64,000 nt of DNA from Microbacterium sp. No. 7 (GCF_001314225.1 NZ_CP012697.1:3968001-4032000), one strand, 5' to 3'; shown: positions 8,475 through 16,998, numbered from the stretch's first letter. Translations and numbers: made by a program. The notes: generated by a model from the letters alone, not told the origin.

Positions 8475-9353
8475 ATGACCGTGCACAACCCGCACCTCCT
8501 GCCCGCCCATGCCTGCCTCATCGTGCACGGCAAGGACACGCCGGGCATCATCGCCGCCGTCTCCGCGACGATCACGCGCATCGGCGGCAACATCGTCGCG
8601 TTCGACCAGTACTCCGACGACCCGACGGGGGGCGCGTACTTCCAGCGCGTCGTGTTCCACCGCCCCGACTTCGCCGCCGACCGGCCGCAGATCGAGGAGG
8701 AGATCGTGCGCGCGCTCGCGCCGTTCGAGCTGGAGTGGTCGCTCACCGACCAGTCGGTGCCCAAGCGCATGGCGATCCTCGCGTCGAAGCAGGACCATTG
8801 CCTGCTCGACCTGCTCTGGCGCCACCGCCGCGGCGATCTGCCTGTGACGATCCCGATGGTCGTCTCCAACCACACCGCCGCCGCCGAGGACGTGCGGGCG
8901 CTCGGCGTGCCCTTCTTCCACGTGCCCTCGGTGCCCGGGCCCGACAAGTCGACCTCGGAGGCCGAGATCCTCAAGCTGCTCGTCGGCAACGTCGACTTCG
9001 TCGTGCTCGCCCGCTACATGCAGATCCTCTCGGGCGACTTCCTGCAGAAGCTGGGCGTGCCCGTCATCAACATCCACCACTCGTTCCTGCCCGCGTTCAT
9101 CGGCGCCGAGCCGTACAAGAAGGCCAAGGAGCGCGGCGTCAAGCTCATCGGCGCGACGAGCCACTACGTCACGACCGACCTCGACGAGGGCCCCATCATC
9201 GAGCAGGACACCGTGCGCGTCACGCACGCCGACTCTTCCGCCGAGCTCGCCCGCCGCGGCGCCGACGTCGAGCGCCAGGTGCTCTCGCGCGCCGTGCTCT
9301 GGCACGCCCAGGACCGCGTCATCCGCCACGGCAACCACACGATCGTGTTCTGA
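8475..9353 (+). CDS. purU: formyltetrahydrofolate deformylase
   Basis: A 292-aa enzyme hydrolysing 10-formyl-tetrahydrofolate to formate and tetrahydrofolate, supplying formate and balancing one-carbon pools. Residues about 10-90 form an ACT regulatory domain (CLIVHGKDTPGIIAAVSATITRIGGNI). The rest is a formyltransferase-like catalytic domain with VVSNH, INIHHSFLPAFIG (catalytic His) and TTDLDEGPIIEQD (catalytic Asp). The length matches the family. The gene is monocistronic, divergent from vapBC, and followed by the repeat region. Confidence 0.95.
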   Translation: MTVHNPHLLPAHACLIVHGKDTPGIIAAVSATITRIGGNIVAFDQYSDDPTGGAYFQRVVFHRPDFAADRPQIEEEIVRALAPFELEWSLTDQSVPKRMAILASKQDHCLLDLLWRHRRGDLPVTIPMVVSNHTAAAEDVRALGVPFFHVPSVPGPDKSTSEAEILKLLVGNVDFVVLARYMQILSGDFLQKLGVPVINIHHSFLPAFIGAEPYKKAKERGVKLIGATSHYVTTDLDEGPIIEQDTVRVTHADSSAELARRGADVERQVLSRAVLWHAQDRVIRHGNHTIVF

Positions 9354-9500
9354 CCCGCGTATCGGGCCGTGAGACGGGGAGACCAGCGCGGCGGGCCGTG
9401 AGACGGGTTTCGATACGCGCGCTGCGCGCGCTACTCAACCAGCGGGAAGACACGCCCCCACCCCACCGGGCACAACACCCCCGGCGAAGCCACCCACCCC
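9354..9500. repeat. REP-like half element and spacer after purU
   Basis: No gene is visible in the 502-nt gap 9354-9855. This first part holds one REP-like half unit at 9407-9446. It contains GTTTCGATACGCGCGCTG followed by CGCGCGCTACTCAACCAGC and can fold around CGCGCGCTGCGCGCG. A shorter relic (GAGACGGGGAGACCAGCG) lies just before it. The half unit recurs inside both 152-nt units downstream. Confidence 0.7.
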
Positions 9501-9855
9501 GCTGGTCGAGTGCTCGCGGCGAAGCCGCGAGCGTATCGAGACCCCTCCCACGGACCACCGCACCGACCAACGGAGACCCGCGTATCGGACCGCGAGACGG
9601 GTTTCGATACGCGCGCTGCGCGCGCTACTCAACCAGCAGGGATGTATCCCCCGGCGGGGCTACACGCCCTGGGTGGGGTCGCTCGCGGCGCGCCGCCCAT
9701 ACCGCTGGTCGAGTGCTCGCGGCGAAGCCGCGAGCGTATCGAGACCCCTCCCACGGACCGCCGCACCGACCAACGGAGACCCGCGTATCGGACCGCGAGA
9801 CGGGTTTCGATACGCGCGCTGCGCGCGCTACTCAACCAGCGGGGATGTATCCCCC
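9501..9855. repeat. BIME-like repeat: two 152-nt units with 203-nt period
   Basis: Units at 9501-9652 and 9704-9855 are nearly identical (I see two substitutions). Each holds two diverged REP halves in inverted orientation. The first begins GCTGGTCGAGTGCTCGCGG and folds on CTCGCGGCGAAGCCGCGAG. The second contains GTTTCGATACGCGCGCTG and ends TACTCAACCAGC. Both units end with GGGATGTATCCCCC. The second unit abuts the stop codon of the minus-strand gene at 9856. No REP-associated transposase is seen nearby. Confidence 0.8.
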
Positions 9856-10800
9856 TCAGTGCACGAACTCCATGAGGTCGACGCCGAGGGTGTGGAAGGC
9901 GTCGTGCACGCGCACGCGGTGCACGATCGACAGGTCGTCGAAGCACACGGCGAGGGCGTAGGCGACGCTCGCGCGCGGTCCGCCGAGCGCTCCCGCCTCG
10001 GCGCGCACGCCGTCGGCGCGGCCGGTCTTGTTGACGAACAGCAGCTGATAGCGGTCGTCGTCGTGCGCCGCGGGGTCGAGGCCCGTCGCGGCGGCGACGA
10101 GCGAGAGGTCCTGCCCGAGGCTCAGCCACTCCGCGACCTGCGCGCTCACCGCGGGCGACACGACCCGCGCGTTCAGCAGCGACCGGAACAGGTCGGCGAG
10201 CTCGCGCGTCGTCCCCAGCGCCTCGTGCGGCGCGTCGTCGGGGCCGCGCGCGTCGCGGAACCGGTCGAGCACGGCGAGGTCCCGCATCCCGAGCGACGTC
10301 AGCCGCTCGCGCACGGCGCCCTGGCCCACGCGGTCGAGCAGCGCGTTCGACGCGGTGGCGTCGCCCATCGCCGCCGCGAGCACCGCGAGGTCGGCGATCG
10401 ACAGCGACGGCGCCGCGAGACGATGCCAGACGCCGCCGACCGACACGGGCTCGATCGTCGACCGGTCGATCAGCTCCTCCGCATCCAGACGGCCCTCGTC
10501 GAGCGCCGCGGCGGTCTCGATCAGCACCGCGACGGTGCCGAGGCCGCCGATGGGCATCACGACGTGATCGTCGCCCGCCACGACCTCCGTGCCGCGGTCG
10601 AGGTCGATGACGCGCAGCGACACGAGGGCGCCCGCGCAGGCGAGCCCGTCGAGCGCCCGCATCGTGTCGTCGAACGTGCTGCGCTCAGCGGCGCGACGTC
10701 GCTCGGCGCGGCCGCCCGGCGGCGCGGCGCGCCGGGTCGCGCCCACGCTCGGCGGCGCGGCGCGCCCCGACCGCGAGCGGCGCGTCGATCGCGAGGTCAT
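9856..10800 (-). CDS. beta-lactamase-fold serine hydrolase homologue lacking SxxK
   Basis: A 314-aa protein resembling class A beta-lactamases/serine hydrolases. The SDN-region counterpart is MGDATASNALLDRVG and the KTG motif is intact in NKTGRADGVRAEAG. The nucleophile motif, normally PxASxxK, reads MPIGGLGTVAVL, so Ser becomes Gly and Lys becomes Thr. The protein is probably not a hydrolase. An Arg-rich N-terminal stretch of about 45 residues precedes the fold; starting at M of MRALDGL (10662) would remove it. The gene is coupled to the upstream peptidase gene by TGATG (one shared base). I infer a binding or regulatory role, perhaps sensing cell-wall or beta-lactam ligands. Confidence 0.65.
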   Translation of the reverse strand: MTSRSTRRSRSGRAAPPSVGATRRAAPPGGRAERRRAAERSTFDDTMRALDGLACAGALVSLRVIDLDRGTEVVAGDDHVVMPIGGLGTVAVLIETAAALDEGRLDAEELIDRSTIEPVSVGGVWHRLAAPSLSIADLAVLAAAMGDATASNALLDRVGQGAVRERLTSLGMRDLAVLDRFRDARGPDDAPHEALGTTRELADLFRSLLNARVVSPAVSAQVAEWLSLGQDLSLVAAATGLDPAAHDDDRYQLLFVNKTGRADGVRAEAGALGGPRASVAYALAVCFDDLSIVHRVRVHDAFHTLGVDLMEFVH

Positions 10801-12770
10801 CACCAAATGGTGACACGGTCCTCGGGTGCGAGCCACAGCGCGTCGTCCGACGTGACGCCGAACGACGCGTAGAACTCGTCGAGGTTGCGCACGACCTGGT
10901 TGCAGCGGAACTCGTTCGGCGAGTGCGGGTCGATCGTGAGCAGGCGGATCGTCTCGGCATCCCGGCTCTTCTGCTGCCACACCTGCGCCCAGCTGAGCAG
11001 CAGGCGCTGGATGCCGGTGAGCCCGTCGATCACGGGGCCGTCTCCACCGTCGGGGCCCAGCGAGAGACGGTACGCCTTGATCGCGATGCCGAGTCCGCCC
11101 AGGTCGCCGATGTTCTCGCCGATCGTGAGCGCCCCGTTGACGGTGTGCTCCTCGCCGAGGCCCTGCGGCACGAGCGCGTTGTACTGCTCGATGAGCGCGA
11201 CCGTGCGCTGCGTGAACGCCGCGCGGTCGTCGTCGGTCCACCAGTCGCGCAGGGCGCCCGTGCCGTCGAACGCGCTGCCCTGGTCGTCGAAGCCGTGGCC
11301 GATCTCGTGCCCGATGACCGCGCCGATGCCGCCGTAGTCGGCCGCCGCGTCGCGCTCGAGGTCGAAGAACGGGGGCTGCAGGATCGCCGCGGGGAACACG
11401 ATCTCGTTCATCAGGGGGTTGTAGTAGGCGTTGACCGTCTGCGGCGTCATGTACCACTCGTCGCGGTCGATCGGCCCGCCGAGCTTGGCGATCTGCCGGT
11501 CGTGCTCCCACGCGTTCACGCGGTGCACGTTGCCGATGAGGTCGTCGGCGACGATCTCGAGCGTCGCGTAGTCCTTCCAGACGGCCGGATAGCCGACCTT
11601 CGGGGTGAACGCCGCGAGCTTCTCCAGCGCGCGCTCGCGGGTGGCCTCCGTCATCCAGTCGAGCTGCGAGATCGACTGACGGTAGGCCTCGATGAGGTTC
11701 GCGACGAGCGTGTCCATCTCGACCTTCGCCTGCGGCGGGAAGTGCCGCTCGACGTAGACGCGGCCGACGGCCTCGCCCAGGGCGCCCTCGACGAGGCTCA
11801 CGCCGCGCTTCCAGCGCTCGCGGTTGACGGGGACGCCGGTCAGCTCGGTGCCGTAGAACGCGAAGTTCGCGTCGACGAACGCGTCGGGCAGGTAGGCGGC
11901 GTGCGCCCGCACGACCCGCAGCTGCAGCCATGCCCGCCAGTCGTCGAGCCGTTCCTCGCCGAGCAGCGCGCCGAGCCCCTCGAAGAAGCTCGGCTGGTTC
12001 ACGTTGACCTCCGCGAAGCCGTCGTCGCGGCCCGGCGCGACGGCCTCGCGCCAGGGGTCGAGGTCGACGCCCGCGAGGCCGCGCAGCTCGTCCCACGTCA
12101 TCAGGTTGTAGGTGGCGACCGCGTCGCGGCAGCGCACGTTGTCCCAGTGGTGCGCGGCGAGGTCGTGCTCCAGCGCGACGACGCGATCGGCGCGCGCCGC
12201 CGCGTCGTCGATGCCCGCGAGCTCGAGCATCGTCTGCACGTAGCCGCGGAACGCGGCACGCGTGCCCTCGAAGTTCTCCAGCCGGTAGTAGCTCTCGTCG
12301 GGCAGCGACAGGCCGCTCTGCACGAAGAACGCGACGTAGCGCTGCGGGTCGCCCGGATCGGGCTCGATGTACACGCCGATCGGGCTGCCCACGCCGATGC
12401 GCTCCAGCTCGCCGACGGTGCGCAGGAACGACGGGATGCCGTCGATCGCGGCGACCCGCTCGAGCAGCGGCTCCAGCGGTGCGCTGCCGAGCGCGGCGAT
12501 GCGCTCGGTGTCCATGAAGCTCGTGAACAGGTCGCCGATCTTGCGCGCCTCGGTGCCCGGCTCCGCGGCCTGCGACTGCTCGACGATCGCCCGCACGTCC
12601 TTCTCCGCCTGCTCGGCGAGCAGGTGGAACGATCCCCAGCGCGCCTTGTCGTCGGGGATCTCGGTGCGGTCGAGCCACGCGCCGTTGACGTGGCGGAACA
12701 GGTCGTCTTGGGGCCGGATGTCTGCGCTGAGCTCGTCGAGCGCGATGCCGGAACGGGGGGCGTCGGTCAT
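10800..12770 (-). CDS. M13 family zinc metallopeptidase (PepO/neprilysin-like)
   Basis: A 656-aa peptidase. The zinc site HEIGHGFDD (two His plus catalytic Glu) and the downstream ENIGDLGG (third ligand Glu) are present, as is the substrate-binding NAYYNPLMNEIVFPA. The N-terminal domain IRPQDDLFRHVNGAWLD is the usual M13_N start. There is no signal peptide, so it is probably cytoplasmic or exported by an unknown route. I chose ATG 12770: a TAGGGT box lies 7 nt upstream and no ribosome site is seen, suggesting a leaderless mRNA. The following beta-lactamase-like gene is translationally coupled. Confidence 0.93.
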   Translation of the reverse strand: MTDAPRSGIALDELSADIRPQDDLFRHVNGAWLDRTEIPDDKARWGSFHLLAEQAEKDVRAIVEQSQAAEPGTEARKIGDLFTSFMDTERIAALGSAPLEPLLERVAAIDGIPSFLRTVGELERIGVGSPIGVYIEPDPGDPQRYVAFFVQSGLSLPDESYYRLENFEGTRAAFRGYVQTMLELAGIDDAAARADRVVALEHDLAAHHWDNVRCRDAVATYNLMTWDELRGLAGVDLDPWREAVAPGRDDGFAEVNVNQPSFFEGLGALLGEERLDDWRAWLQLRVVRAHAAYLPDAFVDANFAFYGTELTGVPVNRERWKRGVSLVEGALGEAVGRVYVERHFPPQAKVEMDTLVANLIEAYRQSISQLDWMTEATRERALEKLAAFTPKVGYPAVWKDYATLEIVADDLIGNVHRVNAWEHDRQIAKLGGPIDRDEWYMTPQTVNAYYNPLMNEIVFPAAILQPPFFDLERDAAADYGGIGAVIGHEIGHGFDDQGSAFDGTGALRDWWTDDDRAAFTQRTVALIEQYNALVPQGLGEEHTVNGALTIGENIGDLGGLGIAIKAYRLSLGPDGGDGPVIDGLTGIQRLLLSWAQVWQQKSRDAETIRLLTIDPHSPNEFRCNQVVRNLDEFYASFGVTSDDALWLAPEDRVTIW

Positions 12771-12838
12771 GGCATCCACCCTACGTCCGCCGTCACGCAC
12801 TCCGTGCTCCCGGCATGCATCGAACACGCCGCGCCCCG

Positions 12839-14734
12839 CTACGTGCCGCGCAGCGCAAGGGCCGGTTCGAGTCGCGCGGCGCGAATCGCGGGGAGCACGG
12901 CGGAGAGCGCTCCTGCGAGCGTGCCGGCGGCCACGGCGACCAGAGCCCCGCCGAGGTCGAAGGTGGGCACCCATCCCAGCGTCATGCTGAGCGTGGTGGT
13001 CGCGGCGATCCCGACGGCGAGTCCGGCGATCCCTCCCGCGAGGCCGAGGAGCGATCCTTCGAGGAGGAAGAGGAAGCGGATGTCTGACCGGGTGGCCCCG
13101 ACGGCGCGTCTGAGGGCGATCTCGCGGGTGCGGGACAGCACGGTCAGGAACATCGAGACCGAGCTGGTCAGGCAGACCAGCACCAGGAGCACGGAGGAGA
13201 TGACGAGGACGTTCACGGCGAGGTCGGCGTTCACGCCCGTGGTGAGCCGGCGGAGGTCGGCGACCGTCTGCACGATGACGTTGCCGGGCTGGACGGGATC
13301 GAGGGCGAGGGGGAGGGCTTCGGCGACCTTCGCGGGCAGTCCTGGTGCGGTCCGGATGACGATCCTGCTGTCGCTCCCGCGGGGAACGGTGAAGTCGGCG
13401 AGGGAGACGAGGATCGTGTGCGGGAGCGCTGCGTCGCGCTCGGCGGATCGGATGAAGCCGGCGACGAGCACCTCTTGGCCGGCGAGGACGATCGTGTCAC
13501 CCACGCGGTCGTTCGCGATGCCCAGCTTCTCGGCGGCGCCGTGGCCGAGGATCGCGACGGGCGTGCCGTCTTCGGCGTCGATGAGCTCCGCCGCATGGGT
13601 AGGTGATGTCGTGACGCCGCCGACGGCGAGGAAGCCCCGGTCGATCGCGACCACGGGGGAATCGGCGGAGACCGTACGGGTTCCTACGGTCCGGTGCGGT
13701 TGGGAGTCCGTCCCCGCAACGAGGACCTTGGTGCCGGCGGACACGACGCCGTCGATGCCGCGCACCGACTCGAGCTCCTCCGCACGACCGTCGGGATCGT
13801 TCAGCAGGATGGTCACCTCGTCGAGCGCGGCGGCGCTGAGCTTCTCTGAGATCTGGTCCGCGGCCGTGGCGCTCATGTTGACGGCGGTCACGAGACCCGC
13901 GATGGCGATGACGAACGCGGCGAGCATCGTGAGGGTGCGCAGCGGCGAGAGCAGCAGTGCGCTGAGCGCGTCGCCGATCCGCCATCCGGATCGCCGCGGT
14001 CGCGACGGCGCGGCGAGTCCGCCGTCCCGGCGTGCGGGAGGTCGCCGCCGAGGGCCGGTGACGACGTCGCTCTCGATGCGGCCGTCGCTGATCGTCACGG
14101 TACGACGGGCGGCCCGAGCGACCTCAGCGGAGTGCGTCACGATCACGACCGTGGTGCCGTCGGCGTTGAGGTGCGCGAGATGGTCCATCACCCGGGCGGT
14201 GTTGCGGGAGTCGAGGTTTCCGGTGGGCTCGTCCGCGAGGACCACGAGCGGGTCGCCCGCGACCGCTCGCGCGAAGGCGACCCGCTGGCGCTCGCCGCCG
14301 GAGAGGGTTCCGGCCGTCTGGTCGGCGGTGTGAAGCATGTCGAACCGGTCGAGGGCGCGGGTCACCGACTCGACCTGGACGGGAGGGCTCGCCCCGCGCA
14401 TCCTGAGCGGCAGCGCGACGTTGCGTGAGACGGATTCGCCGGGGAGCACGAACGAGTCCTGGAAGACGAAGCCGAACACCTGCGCGCGCAGCCGGTCACG
14501 TTGCTCCTCCCCCAGTTCACGGGTGTCGATGCCGTCGATGACGTACTCGCCGCCGTCGGCGAGGTCGAGCAGGCCGAGGACGTTGAGGAGCGTCGACTTT
14601 CCCGCGCCGGACTGTCCGACGATCGCGACGAACTCGCCGCGATCGATCGTGAGGTCGATGCCGTCGAGCGCGGTGTCCTGACCCTGGGAGTACCGGCGGG
14701 TGACGCCGCGAAGCTCGATGAGCGCGCCGCTCAC
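12839..14734 (-). CDS. MacB-like ABC exporter: ATPase fused to FtsX permease
   Basis: A 631-aa protein. Residues about 1-225 are an ATPase of the MacB/LolD group (Walker A GQSGAGKST, signature LSGGERQRVAFARA, Walker B VVLADEPTGNLDS). After a basic linker the rest is a MacB/FtsX-type permease: one helix (MLAAFVIAIAGLVTAVNMSA), a large extracellular domain of about 230 residues, and three C-terminal helices. It probably dimerises and pushes a substrate outward through the extracellular domain rather than across the membrane. It overlaps the adaptor gene by 4 nt and is last in a four-gene operon headed by a small cysteine-containing peptide, the likely cargo. Confidence 0.85.
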   Translation of the reverse strand: MSGALIELRGVTRRYSQGQDTALDGIDLTIDRGEFVAIVGQSGAGKSTLLNVLGLLDLADGGEYVIDGIDTRELGEEQRDRLRAQVFGFVFQDSFVLPGESVSRNVALPLRMRGASPPVQVESVTRALDRFDMLHTADQTAGTLSGGERQRVAFARAVAGDPLVVLADEPTGNLDSRNTARVMDHLAHLNADGTTVVIVTHSAEVARAARRTVTISDGRIESDVVTGPRRRPPARRDGGLAAPSRPRRSGWRIGDALSALLLSPLRTLTMLAAFVIAIAGLVTAVNMSATAADQISEKLSAAALDEVTILLNDPDGRAEELESVRGIDGVVSAGTKVLVAGTDSQPHRTVGTRTVSADSPVVAIDRGFLAVGGVTTSPTHAAELIDAEDGTPVAILGHGAAEKLGIANDRVGDTIVLAGQEVLVAGFIRSAERDAALPHTILVSLADFTVPRGSDSRIVIRTAPGLPAKVAEALPLALDPVQPGNVIVQTVADLRRLTTGVNADLAVNVLVISSVLLVLVCLTSSVSMFLTVLSRTREIALRRAVGATRSDIRFLFLLEGSLLGLAGGIAGLAVGIAATTTLSMTLGWVPTFDLGGALVAVAAGTLAGALSAVLPAIRAARLEPALALRGT

Positions 14735-15939
14735 GGGCTCAGCCGGATCGTGTCCCCAGGGGCCAAGCCGGAGGACTCGTCGATCTGCGCCCAGCCGCCG
14801 GCCGTCTCGACCACGACGACGGCCAGTCGATCACCTGGCGCATGACCCGACACGTCCTCGACGACGACGTACGGGTCGGAGTCGGCGGATCGGATGGCGG
14901 TCAGCGGGATCGCGAGCACCGGCTCGCTCTCCTCGCCCACGGAGACGCGCACCACGGTGCCGTCCGGCAGATCCGCCCAGCTTCCGGGCAACGGTATCGT
15001 CACATCGCGCCCGGGCGGCACCTCGCCTCCTCCGGCGGTGAACTCTCCCACGGCCGAGACGACGGCGACCTCGTCGCCCTCTCCCGAGGTGGACAGCGTC
15101 ACCTCGGCCCCGACCGGGAACGCCTGCTCTTCGAGCACCGTGATGCGGACGGTGACGGTGGACGGCGCCGTGCGCAGCACGACGAGCGGCGGCTCCGAGG
15201 ATGCGAGCGACCCCACCGCCGCGACGTTCATGACGGTGGTCGTGTCGGTGAACAGCTGGACGATCTCGTGCACATTGATGTAGCGCTGCTCGACGGAACC
15301 CGCCGGCGGCGTCTCGACGGCGCCGGCGGCGCCCGTCTCGGGATCGGATGCCGGTGTCACCGTCTCGGTGGGGAGCGTGTAGCCGTGGCTCTCCCACAAC
15401 TGCTCGGCGGCCCCCATCGTGTACCAGGTGAGACGCTCGTCGACGTCGAAGTCCGTGCCGCCCGCCGCAGCCAGTGCCGCCTCGAACGCGCGCACGTCGG
15501 CGCCCTCGTCGCCCACCCGGAGCGAGCGATACAGCGGTGCGTCCACGCGGAGGGCGATCATCGGCCGTCCCGCCACGGCCAGCACGAAGGACCCGTTCTG
15601 CAACGGCTGGCCCGCCGTCACCCCCACCGACGTGACATACGGCACGACGTCGGCGCCCTCACGTGCCGCATGTCCGATCTCGAGCGTGTCACCGGCAGTG
15701 ACCTTCCCCTGCACCACGGTGCGATCCACGATGGCGCGTGACTCGACTGCTGCGGTCACGAGCGCGGGCTCGTCGTCGCCGAGCCCCTCGACGGCCGCCG
15801 ACCGCGGAAGCGCAGCGCCCACGACGAAGCCGATCGCCCCGATCAGGACGACGATCGCGGCGAACGCTGCAAGCATCCACGGGCGGACCACCCACGGCAG
15901 CCGCACGACCCCTCTTCGGTCCATGCGTCCTTCAGCCAT
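14731..15939 (-). CDS. membrane-anchored efflux adaptor with peptidoglycan-binding-like domain
   Basis: A 402-aa protein with one N-terminal membrane helix (PWMLAAFAAIVVLIGAIGFVVG) and an extracellular remainder. About residues 140-185 (SLRVGDEGADVRAFEAALAA onwards) resemble a PG_binding_1 domain inserted in an HlyD/RND-type periplasmic adaptor with lipoyl-like and beta-barrel parts. Such proteins accompany MacB-like exporters in Gram-positives. It overlaps the lipoprotein gene (15932-15939) and the ABC gene (14731-14734). I infer that it links the exporter to cargo or cell wall. Confidence 0.75.
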   Translation of the reverse strand: MAEGRMDRRGVVRLPWVVRPWMLAAFAAIVVLIGAIGFVVGAALPRSAAVEGLGDDEPALVTAAVESRAIVDRTVVQGKVTAGDTLEIGHAAREGADVVPYVTSVGVTAGQPLQNGSFVLAVAGRPMIALRVDAPLYRSLRVGDEGADVRAFEAALAAAGGTDFDVDERLTWYTMGAAEQLWESHGYTLPTETVTPASDPETGAAGAVETPPAGSVEQRYINVHEIVQLFTDTTTVMNVAAVGSLASSEPPLVVLRTAPSTVTVRITVLEEQAFPVGAEVTLSTSGEGDEVAVVSAVGEFTAGGGEVPPGRDVTIPLPGSWADLPDGTVVRVSVGEESEPVLAIPLTAIRSADSDPYVVVEDVSGHAPGDRLAVVVVETAGGWAQIDESSGLAPGDTIRLSP

Positions 15940-16837
15940 GCGTCGCGATGATCTCGTCTGCCCGCCTCAATATCTCCGCCTGCTTCTGCACCGAGGCGTC
16001 CAGCGCCGCCTGGTTCTGGTCGATCAACGCGGCCTGGTACTGCGCCTCCAGCGAGCTCAGCCTCTCGATGAACCTCGTCTCCCGCTTGCACGTCACGTCG
16101 ATCACCGCCACTCGGATCTGCGCCTCCAGTTCGTCGGGGATGTCGGCAGGGCCGAGTTGTTCAGGACCCTCCCCGCGCGTCAGACCGTTGTCCTCAAGAC
16201 AAGCCGCCCAGGCAGCGAACGCGTCTTTCGCCCTCGGGTCCTCCAATGCGAGGAAATAGGCCTGTCCGTCGAGCTCCGCGGGCAAATAGAGAGAGCGGTC
16301 GTCGCCGACATCGGGGAGAACCCCCCGCTGGATCACGGGAAGCTGCTCGACTGAGCGAAGACATTCGATCTCGGCCCGATCCTGCGCTTCACTGCGGTTC
16401 GCATAGGCCTTCTCGGCCTCATCATCCATCTTCTCTCGCAGGGACAGGAAGCGCGCGGGCAATTCGTAGCCATCCGCTGAGGCAGCGGCGAGGTCCCAGA
16501 TCCCGTAGCGGCGATCAACGGGGATGAGATACTCGGATGGCGGAACGTCGCTATGCCAGAAGTCGTAGCCCTTCTCCTCCACGCACTGTTCCACCTGAGC
16601 GTTGAACGCGCGGTCGATCCGATCGAGATCGGCATCGGTCATCATGTAGCGGTCCAGCGGGAAGACGAAGCGGGACTCGTCCCATCTCAACTCCGCCGAG
16701 ACGTCGGAGTACCCCGAGATGTCGACGGAGGGGAGACTCGGCGGCGGACTCGCCGGGGCATCGCTGCAACCCGCCAGAAGGACGACTGCCGCTGCTGTCA
16801 CCCACCCGACCGAGTGCCGACGGCGCGTACGGTTCAC
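15932..16837 (-). CDS. lipoprotein of the peptide-export operon, unknown family
   Basis: A 301-aa lipoprotein starting at GTG 16837, whose GTGA overlap with the upstream peptide stop decides the start. The signal peptide VNRTRRRHSVGWVTAAAVVLLAGC ends in lipobox LAGC. The mature protein is acidic, largely helical and holds repeated Cys motifs: QCVEEKGYDF, ECLRSVEQ, ACLEDNGL and VTCKRE. The C-terminus is a coiled-coil-like stretch (RLSSLEAQYQAALIDQNQA). I do not recognise the family. Position between the peptide and the adaptor suggests an extracytoplasmic chaperone, immunity protein or receptor for the peptide. Codon use is less GC-biased than in neighbouring chromosomal genes. Confidence 0.7.
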   Translation of the reverse strand: MNRTRRRHSVGWVTAAAVVLLAGCSDAPASPPPSLPSVDISGYSDVSAELRWDESRFVFPLDRYMMTDADLDRIDRAFNAQVEQCVEEKGYDFWHSDVPPSEYLIPVDRRYGIWDLAAASADGYELPARFLSLREKMDDEAEKAYANRSEAQDRAEIECLRSVEQLPVIQRGVLPDVGDDRSLYLPAELDGQAYFLALEDPRAKDAFAAWAACLEDNGLTRGEGPEQLGPADIPDELEAQIRVAVIDVTCKRETRFIERLSSLEAQYQAALIDQNQAALDASVQKQAEILRRADEIIATHG

Positions 16838-16998
16838 CAGAAGGTGCAGAACCGGTTCGGCTTGCAACTGCTCGCTGCCGCGCAGTAAGGCGCCGCCACT
16901 CCGATGACGAGCCCTGCCGGCACAACCGATGTCGCCGGCGACGCAGAGATGCCGCGCTGGAACTTCCCGAACACCATGCCCATCATGCCCCCCGGCAT
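16834..16998 (-). CDS. 54-aa Cys-containing peptide, putative exported bacteriocin or signal
   Basis: Encoded from ATG 16998 to TGA 16834. A Gly/Met-rich N-terminus MPGGMMGMVFGKFQRG is followed by a hydrophobic middle (SVVPAGLVIGVAAP) and a C-terminal YCAAASSCKPNRFCTFW with three cysteines. Support for a real gene: AAGAGAAG 5 nt before the ATG, a perfect TTGACA -35 upstream, and a GTGA overlap with the lipoprotein start. An in-frame ATG at 17049 would add 17 residues but lies about where transcription should begin. No modification enzyme is nearby, so cysteines may form disulphides. I infer the cargo of the downstream exporter, as bacteriocin or signalling peptide; this is not proven. Confidence 0.6.
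   Translation of the reverse strand: MPGGMMGMVFGKFQRGISASPATSVVPAGLVIGVAAPYCAAASSCKPNRFCTFW

Noticed and set aside
9856..12678. A 940-codon open frame on the minus strand covering two genes.
   Set aside because: Only its last third (9856-10800) codes for a recognisable protein. The rest is the out-of-frame image of the M13 peptidase, rich in Arg/Ala/Pro as expected of shadow frames at this GC content.
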